Shown: positions 61,647-64,000 of the stretch, piece after piece
How positions within the stretch are numbered: the stretch's first letter is position 1
How the letters are laid out: each line of letters starts with the position of its first letter
From: Elgaria multicarinata webbii
Lineage: Eukaryota; Chordata; Lepidosauria; Squamata; Anguidae
Reading direction: 5' to 3'
DNA: 64,000 nucleotides
NCBI RefSeq assembly: GCF_023053635.1
Contig: NC_086178.1
Location: 27,536,726 to 27,600,725, forward strand
Made by a program: the position numbers and the translations under genes
The notes under the pieces: generated by a model
What the model saw: the letters and a program-made list of their open reading frames with translations, nothing else
The model's database searches: none
Told to the model about the DNA's origin: nothing

Positions 61647-63682
61647 TTACATTTTTATACCACCCAATAGTCAGAGCTCTCTGGGCGGTTCACAAAAATT
61701 AAAAACATTCAAAGTATAAAACAACAGTATAAAACCATAATATAAAATACAATATTAAAGCTCAACCAGATAAAAACAGCAGCAATGCAAAATTACAAAT
61801 TTAAAACACCGAGTTAAAATTTATTTATAGACTGTTAAAATGCTGGGAGAATAAAAAGGTCTTCACCTGGCATCTAAAAGCATATAATGTAGGTGCCAAG
61901 CGAACCTCCTTAGGGAGCTCATTCCACAGCCCTCTTCCTGGTAGCCACCTGCCTCACTTCCTTTGGCAGGGGCTTGCAAAAGGACCCGTGAAGATGATAT
62001 GAATAATTCCATATTATAACCTATATCAATTTTTGCTGTTTTGTTTTAATCCTGGTTGTGCTTTTTATATTGTATTTTGTATTCATGTTTTAAATTGTTG
62101 GTTGTTTTTATGCTTTTCACGGTTTTAATTTTTGTGAACCGCCCAGAGAGCTTGGCTATTGGGCAGTATAAAAATGTAATAAATAAATATAAATATTCTA
62201 AGTGTTGCCACACCACAGATTTGTATAAAGGCAGTATGATACTGGCAGTTTTATTCTCAATTCCCTTTCTTATGATGCCTAACATGGAGTTTGCCTTCTT
62301 TACAGCGGCCGCACACTGGGTTGACATTTTCATCAAGCTGTCCATCACAATCCCAAGATCTCTTTCTCGTTTGGTCACTGCCAGCTCATATCCCATTAGG
62401 TTATACTTGAAGTTGGGGTTTTTTTTTGCTCCAACGTGCATCACTTTACACTTGCTTACGTTGAGCCACATCTGCTATTTGGATGCCCTCTCCCCCAGCT
62501 TGGAGAGATCCCTTCCCTTTGTATTTTAGCAACCTTAAATAATTTGGTGTCATTGGCAAACTTGGCCACTTCACTACTCACTCCTAATTCCAGATCATTT
62601 ATGAATAAATTGAAAAGAATTTGTCCTAATACCGATCGCTGTGGGACCCCACTATTTACTTCCCTTTTTCGGGAGAACTGACCATTTATTCCTACTCTCC
62701 ATTTTCTGTTCTCTAACCAGTTACTGATCCATAAGAGGACCTCTCCTCTTATTCCATGACTACTAAATTTGTTCAGGAGTCTTTGGTGGGGGACTTTATC
62801 GAAAGCCTTTGGAAGTCCAAGTAAACAATGTCCACCGATCACCCCTGTCTACATGTTTGTTGACACTCTCAAGAATTCTAGTAGATTAGTGAGACAGGAC
62901 TTGCCTTTGCGGAAGCCATGTTGATTCTTCTTCAGCAAGAATAGAACTTCACTATCTTAAAAAGTAATTTTATATTATCTTACAATGACCATATCTTCCA
63001 ATTCCGTACAGAAATAATTTGTAAAACAATTGCAGCTCCATCTATAGAAGTAGAAGGGAGAATTCCTTCTATACAACTTAATTTCTTACTATACTATTCT
63101 TCATACGTTAAGAAACATAGAGTGTATTTACAGATTTTAACACTGGAGTCTGACCAGTGCCCTTTCGATAGCAATGGTTCTGACAATCCAACACTAAACA
63201 CTAGTACTTTAATAGCAACCCCACATATGAAGTTATATACCGTATTTTCCGGCGTATAAGACGACTGGGCGTATAAGACGACCCCCAACTTCTGAGAAGA
63301 TCTTCCTGGGTTAAAAAGTCATCTTATACTGGGCGTATAAGACAACCCCCAACTTTTGAGAAGATTTTCCTGGGTTAAAAAGTAGTCTTATACGCCAGAA
63401 AATACAGTATTTCAGGAACATGAGCAATCTTAAATAAACGAGTCTAACCTTCCTTAGATCATGTTCAGCTTGAGGTAATTTTAACTCCAGTTCTTTGATA
63501 GCAGGTAACCTCTCCTTCAGTGTTCCTGAAGCAGTCTGAAGAGCTTCTTTTGCTGTTTTTAATTGAGCTACTGCAATATTATGACGACTAAGGTAGAGAT
63601 CAAGTTCTGACTTGGCCACATCTACATTTGAACGTGCTTCATTAACTATTTTGCTGAACTCCATTAGTTCTTTTTCTTTGTC
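32760..63682 (-). CDS. SMC4: SMC4, condensin ATPase subunit, 3' 14 exons (817 residues plus stop)
   Basis: SMC4 pairs with SMC2 as the ATPase core of condensin I and II, which compact mitotic chromosomes. Fourteen exons with GT-AG borders (63449-63682, 54025-54210, 52279-52440, 50849-51074, 50683-50762, 45607-45759, 43266-43392, 42311-42500, 41098-41242, 38725-38898, 37541-37723, 36231-36463, 34922-35105, 32760-32936) total 2454 nt, exactly 818 codons, with matching phases and no stop. In order they give the end of the first coiled coil, the hinge ([20 protein letters not shown] ... MTGGG), the second coiled coil, the ABC signature LSGGEK, the Walker B segment [13 protein letters not shown], and the tail [18 protein letters not shown]. 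The Walker A half lies beyond the right edge. Agreement with remembered human SMC4 is very high in the hinge and head and weaker in the coiled coils. The gene looks intact. Confidence 0.97.
33310..33575. mobile_element. Compound palindromic MITE(s)
   Basis: An inner palindrome, 33310-33383, pairs cctggatgcacgtaccagca with its complement in gctgtggtatgtgccaggtg. A longer one, about 33384-33575, pairs atttaacccctaattggggt, gaacccaggcactata with the complement of tatagtgcctgagtttggat, caggggttgaatattt. They may be two elements side by side or one complex element. Confidence 0.5.
33700..33930 (-). repeat. L2 LINE fragment, degenerate
   Basis: The minus-strand frame reads [20 protein letters not shown] and later SVVAYCLWN, matching the RT C-terminal region of the L2 copies at 22400-23080 (KALNNLGPGYLRERLL, VAPLLWN). 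It is heavily mutated. Confidence 0.8.
34922..35105 (-). CDS. SMC4: SMC4 exon with ABC signature and Walker B
   Basis: Starts after TTTCAG within a split Ser codon: [20 protein letters not shown], then [40 protein letters not shown] and Y. LSGGEK is the ABC signature and LYFMDEID the Walker B with catalytic Glu. Donor GTAAGT at 34921. Confidence 0.97.
35240..35370 (-). repeat. tRNA-derived SINE fragment, antisense
   Basis: gaaatttgaaccccagactt then cttggctcttagccactcctc is the reverse complement of the tRNA-like B-box and A-box region of a SINE. It is diverged. Confidence 0.55.
35533..35615 (-). repeat. CR1 3' tail, antisense
   Basis: agaatcatagaatagtagag, then ttggaagaggcctataaggc and ccaaccccctgctcaatgca: the CR1 terminus with its ATTCTATGATTCT end, in reverse. 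Confidence 0.85.
36231..36463 (-). CDS. SMC4: SMC4 exon, end of second coiled coil
   Basis: After CTTTTAG it reads [20 protein letters not shown], then [20 protein letters not shown] and [20 protein letters not shown], ending GIMF plus AG before GTTGGTG. It joins the coiled coil to the C-terminal head. Confidence 0.96.
37010..37096 (+). repeat. CR1 3' tail
   Basis: attgcattgagcaggggggg, then cgatggccttgtaggcccct and ctgctattctatgattcta is a CR1 terminus in the plus orientation, with the family's ATTCTATGATTCTA end. Confidence 0.85.
37541..37723 (-). CDS. SMC4: SMC4 exon, coiled coil
   Basis: From [26 protein letters not shown], then [40 protein letters not shown] and K before GTATGT. Both ends are phase 0. 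The segment around [10 protein letters not shown] is strongly conserved in SMC4. Confidence 0.96.
38725..38898 (-). CDS. SMC4: SMC4 exon, coiled coil
   Basis: From [25 protein letters not shown] to [11 protein letters not shown] before GTAATA. Both ends are phase 0. Matches the human GSLPEIQ ... SKIKYWHKE segment. Confidence 0.95.
38899..41097 (-). other. SMC4 intron with possible retroelement remnant and L2 tail
   Basis: A 2.2 kb intron. A short L2-like tail lies at 39880-39941. The stretches around it (39424-39790 and 39945-40620) have a Ser/Pro/Thr-rich open frame on the minus strand that might be retroelement-derived, but no motif proves it. Confidence 0.5.
39880..39941 (+). repeat. L2-type 3' tail
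   Basis: caccactctgaaatctttgg, then gggagtggtacacaaatatt and (TAAA)-like tail resemble the end of the L2 copy at 22780-22840. Confidence 0.65.
41098..41242 (-). CDS. SMC4: SMC4 exon, coiled coil
   Basis: Begins with the last base of a split Arg codon after [27 protein letters not shown] to INDSKNAE before GTACGT. Typical heptad-rich coiled coil; sequence drift is higher here than in the head or hinge. Confidence 0.93.
42311..42500 (-). CDS. SMC4: SMC4 exon, coiled coil
   Basis: After TTGACAG it reads [20 protein letters not shown] then [20 protein letters not shown] to [12 protein letters not shown] and AG of Arg before GTATGA. Matches human [16 protein letters not shown] and [13 protein letters not shown]. 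Confidence 0.96.
42783..43036. mobile_element. Short element with long inverted terminal repeats, DIRS-terminus-like
   Basis: Left end caggttgcttacctgtaact, cttcttcaagaggtcatcca and gcattcacacatatggg. The right end, read in reverse complement, gives gtgctccttcaagtggtcat, ctctgcattcatgcaat. The same ends occur at 54424-54755, next to a DIRS-like fossil. The interior has no ORF. Confidence 0.55.
43266..43392 (-). CDS. SMC4: SMC4 exon, coiled coil (127 bp)
   Basis: After [25 protein letters not shown], then [22 protein letters not shown] and G of the next codon before GTAAGG. The [16 protein letters not shown] block matches the human [15 protein letters not shown]. It is interior to longer open frames on neither strand, so it was found by splice sites and homology. 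Confidence 0.95.
44110..44735 (+). repeat. Two adjoining L2 3' fragments
   Basis: The first (44110-44351) runs from tagaggcagaaaggaagttc through the L2 3' UTR and stops short of its tail at ggttttaattt. The second (44352-44735) begins cgtgagcccctgccaaagga and runs to the complete accgcccagagagcttcggc tail and (TAAA)n. The second probably inserted into the first; the remaining tail of the first is not seen. Confidence 0.75.
45280..45395 (-). repeat. CR1 3' fragment, antisense, degenerate
   Basis: atgctggatgagagcaagtg, then cagtggccaaccaactgtcg and caacagcaccctcccgccta follow the antisense CR1 3' UTR pattern seen at 60120-60245, with many differences. Confidence 0.65.
45607..45759 (-). CDS. 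SMC4: SMC4 exon, start of second coiled coil
   Basis: From [28 protein letters not shown], then [20 protein letters not shown] and [11 protein letters not shown] before GTAATC. Phase 0 at both ends. The exon itself starts with GTAAATG, so the correct border rests on agreement with EEEVNKMESQLQ in human SMC4. Confidence 0.94.
47262..47760 (-). repeat. Antisense L2 tail with a CR1 tail beside or inside it
   Basis: atatttatttattgcgtttt, taccgcccaacagccaaagc and gggcggttcacaaaaact form an antisense L2 3' end (47262 onward). At about 47487 agaatcatagaatagcagag begins an antisense CR1 3' end. L2-like sequence (frame [15 protein letters not shown]) appears to resume after about 47660. This suggests a CR1 insertion into the L2. 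Confidence 0.65.
48265..49470 (+). repeat. L2 LINE, degenerate copy
   Basis: aatatgctgatgacacacag (from the RT motif YADDTQ), then gtgaggctgtggatatgcta, and later gatagcttgtccacagtgat and acctgatggaacgccttctc all follow the order of the L2 at 21837-22470. It has many indels and ends in AAATAAATAAATAAA at 49455-49475. Old copy. Confidence 0.75.
50683..50762 (-). CDS. SMC4: SMC4 exon, end of hinge (80 bp)
   Basis: After CCATAG it completes a split Gly codon and reads [20 protein letters not shown] then ETSEDE before GTTGGT. This is the conserved GTMTGGG/KGRMGSS block where the hinge passes into the second coiled coil. Confidence 0.95.
50849..51074 (-). CDS. SMC4: SMC4 exon, hinge
   Basis: After [66 protein letters not shown] and [15 protein letters not shown] plus one base of Gly, before GTATTT. 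Very close to the human hinge. The exon's first codon happens to be ATG but this is not the start of the protein. Confidence 0.97.
51495..51860. mobile_element. Probable MITE, GC-rich core
   Basis: The left edge aacaatccaatcc (about 51494) and the right edge ggattgctctt (about 51848) are short inverted repeats around a GC-rich core unlike the AT-rich intron. No coding capacity. Exact ends uncertain. Confidence 0.4.
51922..52017. mobile_element. Near-perfect palindrome, 42-bp arms and 12-bp loop
   Basis: The left arm 51922-51963 (tggcctgtttcagacaacat ... cttaacca) is the reverse complement of the right arm 51976-52017 at 41 of 42 positions; the one difference is T/C. The loop is caaaatggttaa. 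This is the form of a young palindromic MITE; a hairpin in the SMC4 pre-mRNA would be very stable. No target duplication was certain. Confidence 0.85.
52279..52440 (-). CDS. SMC4: SMC4 exon, hinge (162 bp)
   Basis: After [47 protein letters not shown] and [14 protein letters not shown] before GTTTGT. Phase 0 at both ends. Core hinge sequence that dimerises with the SMC2 hinge. Confidence 0.97.
52441..54024 (-). other. SMC4 intron with second copy of a MITE
   Basis: A 1.6 kb intron; the MITE at 53463-53697 is the only repeat recognised. A G run lies near 53055. Confidence 0.7.
53463..53697. mobile_element. MITE, 235 bp, second copy of the 14710-14977 family
   Basis: Ends caatattcaa (53463) and ttggattctg (53688-53697) correspond to CAGTATCCAA and TTGGATACTG. 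The interior has the same ordered blocks: tagtgcaatgagacactgtc, cttgcagaaggg-like, cccattctggaaactagtgt and cagtggcagtattgg. More diverged than the first copy. Confidence 0.65.
54025..54210 (-). CDS. SMC4: SMC4 exon, coiled coil into hinge
   Basis: After [50 protein letters not shown] and [22 protein letters not shown] before GTGAGT. Phase 0 at both ends. SRGKVL and [11 protein letters not shown] open the hinge. Confidence 0.96.
54424..54755. mobile_element. Short inverted-repeat element beside the DIRS-like fossil
   Basis: Left end caggtggctacctgtaacta then gtctatgcattcacacatat. The right end in reverse complement reads caggttgctacctgtatgtg then atctatgcattcacaca. Same terminus family as 42783-43036. 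A further related block (cttcttcgtggtctctatgc) starts immediately to the right, at the edge of the DIRS-like fossil. Confidence 0.55.
54741..57830 (-). mobile_element. DIRS-like (tyrosine recombinase class) retrotransposon fossil, antisense
   Basis: Minus-strand fragments resemble DIRS-type proteins: a reverse transcriptase piece around 55688-55900 ([21 protein letters not shown]) and an RNase H piece around 55225-55443 ([18 protein letters not shown], as in the family's LDNTTAVAYIN...GG.RS). A weak gag-like region lies at about 57180-57820. The order gag - RT - RNase H on the minus strand is right for the family. No recombinase was recognised. It is thoroughly broken and looks old. The outer limits are approximate; the left one is placed at inverted-repeat-like sequence. 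Confidence 0.6.
58768..58925 (-). repeat. Reptilian interspersed repeat tail
   Basis: The minus strand reads catctgatgatgcggacagt, tacgctagaataaata and ttaagatgccacaacagtct, a retroelement end common in reptiles. A second related piece in the other direction (ttaaggtgccacaagatttg) follows at 58872-58925. Confidence 0.55.
59949..60090. mobile_element. MITE, 142 bp, second copy of the 13474-13620 family
   Basis: Left end aggccacagctagacctaag and right end cttaggtctagctatggcct are inverted repeats of 20 bp with one difference. The interior is the reverse complement of the copy at 13474-13620. It sits 14 bases from the CR1 terminus at 60104. Confidence 0.75.
60727..62197 (+). mobile_element. L2 LINE inserted in the CR1
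   Basis: Starts gtggatgatacccaactcta (RT region), encodes [40 protein letters not shown] and [13 protein letters not shown]-like sequence, and ends accgcccagagagcttggct, gggcagtataaaaatg and (TAAA)n. It is itself interrupted by an antisense L2 3' end at about 61607-61997. The frame holds a few stops. Confidence 0.85.
61607..61997 (-). mobile_element. L2 LINE 3' end inserted in the L2
   Basis: A TTTATTTATT run, tacatttttataccacccaa and ctctgggcggttcacaaaaa mark an antisense L2 tail; the sequence runs back to gcctcacttcctttggcagg and gcttgcaaaaggacccgtga, the coding 3' end. It inserted in reverse orientation into the 3' UTR of the outer L2. Confidence 0.8.
63238..63409. mobile_element. MITE, 172 bp, TACCGTATTTTCC ends, with internal 64-bp duplication
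   Basis: Left end taccgtattttccggcgtat and right end atacgccagaaaatacagta are inverted repeats flanked by TA. The interior holds two adjacent copies of a 64-bp unit (63267-63330 and 63331-63394; gggcgtataagacgaccccc against gggcgtataagacaaccccc). The element ends 39 bases from the SMC4 donor at 63448. Confidence 0.75.
63449..63682 (-). CDS. SMC4: SMC4 exon, first coiled coil (most 5' exon in window)
   Basis: After [67 protein letters not shown] and [18 protein letters not shown] before GTTAGA. Phase 0 at both ends. Matches human SELDIYLSRHNTAVSQL. The remaining 5' exons lie to the right of the window. Confidence 0.96.
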
Positions 63683-64000
63683 CTACAAAAACGGAAATAA
63701 TAATAATTATTAGATTATGTGTAACTAAGACTTTGTTCACAACAGACACTAACATGGCAAGGACTTCTATCTCTGCTCCCAGATCAATCTCTACCGGCTG
63801 CCATTCCACCTGGATGCCTCAAAGGCAGCAGTCAGTTTGACTAGAATTGCCACTTGTTTCTTCTCTGTCCAAAACTACTTCCATCAGCAGCCTTCTTACC
63901 TGATTACATCTGACAGAGAGGTGAAACAGTAAAGCCCGCTCCACTGTTTCAGCTAGGACAGTATAAATGTGTTTGTATCTGTAATTCCTTATTTTCTTGT
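63683..64000 (-). other. SMC4 intron, start of the 5' part beyond the window
   Basis: Intronic sequence upstream of the last exon found. No exon, microRNA or repeat recognised in these 318 bases. Confidence 0.6.

Larger units (their letters stand above)
60104..62940 (-). mobile_element. CR1 LINE, 5'-truncated, split by a nested L2
   Basis: Read on the minus strand, the right part (62198-62940) encodes CR1 reverse transcriptase ([48 protein letters not shown]). It is followed by [12 protein letters not shown] and LGIVMDS. The left part (60104-60726) holds the C-terminal end ([20 protein letters not shown]) and 3' UTR. The catalytic YADD-type motif reads FAND, and frames are broken, so the copy is dead. 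The L2 at 60727-62197 interrupts it; tattct at both borders looks like the target duplication. Confidence 0.85.
54211..63448 (-). other. SMC4 intron, 9.2 kb, mostly transposable elements
   Basis: The longest SMC4 intron in the window. In order it holds a short inverted-repeat element (54424-54755), a DIRS-like fossil (about 54741-57830), an antisense reptilian repeat (58768-58925), a MITE (59949-60090), a CR1 with nested L2 copies (60104-62940) and a MITE (63238-63409). About 57830-58760 and 58930-59940 show nothing recognisable. Confidence 0.8.

Noticed and set aside
62056-62529. 157-codon plus-strand frame.
   Set aside because: It spans the junction of the L2 tail and the antisense CR1, so it is a chance frame across two transposons.

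Overview
This is vertebrate nuclear DNA, most likely from a squamate reptile (a lizard). Genes are split by GT-AG introns, and the spacers hold CR1 and L2 LINEs, tRNA-derived SINEs, many short palindromic DNA transposons and a DIRS-like retroelement fossil. That repeat mix is typical of squamates; the species is not identified. The gene order KPNA4 - TRIM59 - SMC4, with KPNA4 and TRIM59 on one strand and SMC4 facing them, is the human 3q25 order read in reverse.

Layout. 1-5.7 kb: last four coding exons of KPNA4 (importin alpha-3, + strand) and its 3' UTR. 5.7-9.9 kb: spacer with short repeats. 9954-11024 (-): a GC-rich, intronless 356-codon gene for a four-pass membrane protein resembling TMEM127. 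I do not recall a human gene at this position. 11.2-23.4 kb: spacer with MITEs, a SINE split by a MITE, a CR1 tail and two adjacent L2 copies. 23.4-23.8 kb: GC-rich promoter and non-coding first exon of TRIM59 (+). Its whole 405-codon protein lies in one exon at 27969-29186, after a 4.15 kb intron. 32.5-63.7 kb (-): 14 consecutive 3' exons of SMC4. They join in frame for 817 residues plus stop and cover the pre-hinge coiled coil, the hinge, the second coiled coil and the C-terminal ATPase half. The 5' half of SMC4 lies beyond the right edge.

The genes form no operon. They encode an importin, a probable membrane regulator, a TRIM E3 ligase and a condensin ATPase, each under its own control. 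TRIM59 and SMC4 converge tail to tail.

Nothing here is a clearly new biological system. The most unusual items are the TMEM127-like gene, a near-perfect 42-bp-arm palindrome in an SMC4 intron, a three-level LINE nest, a DIRS-like fossil with short inverted-repeat relatives, and several MITE families with two or more copies in the window. All splice sites and family names come from reading the sequence and from memory of the families; no database search was run.
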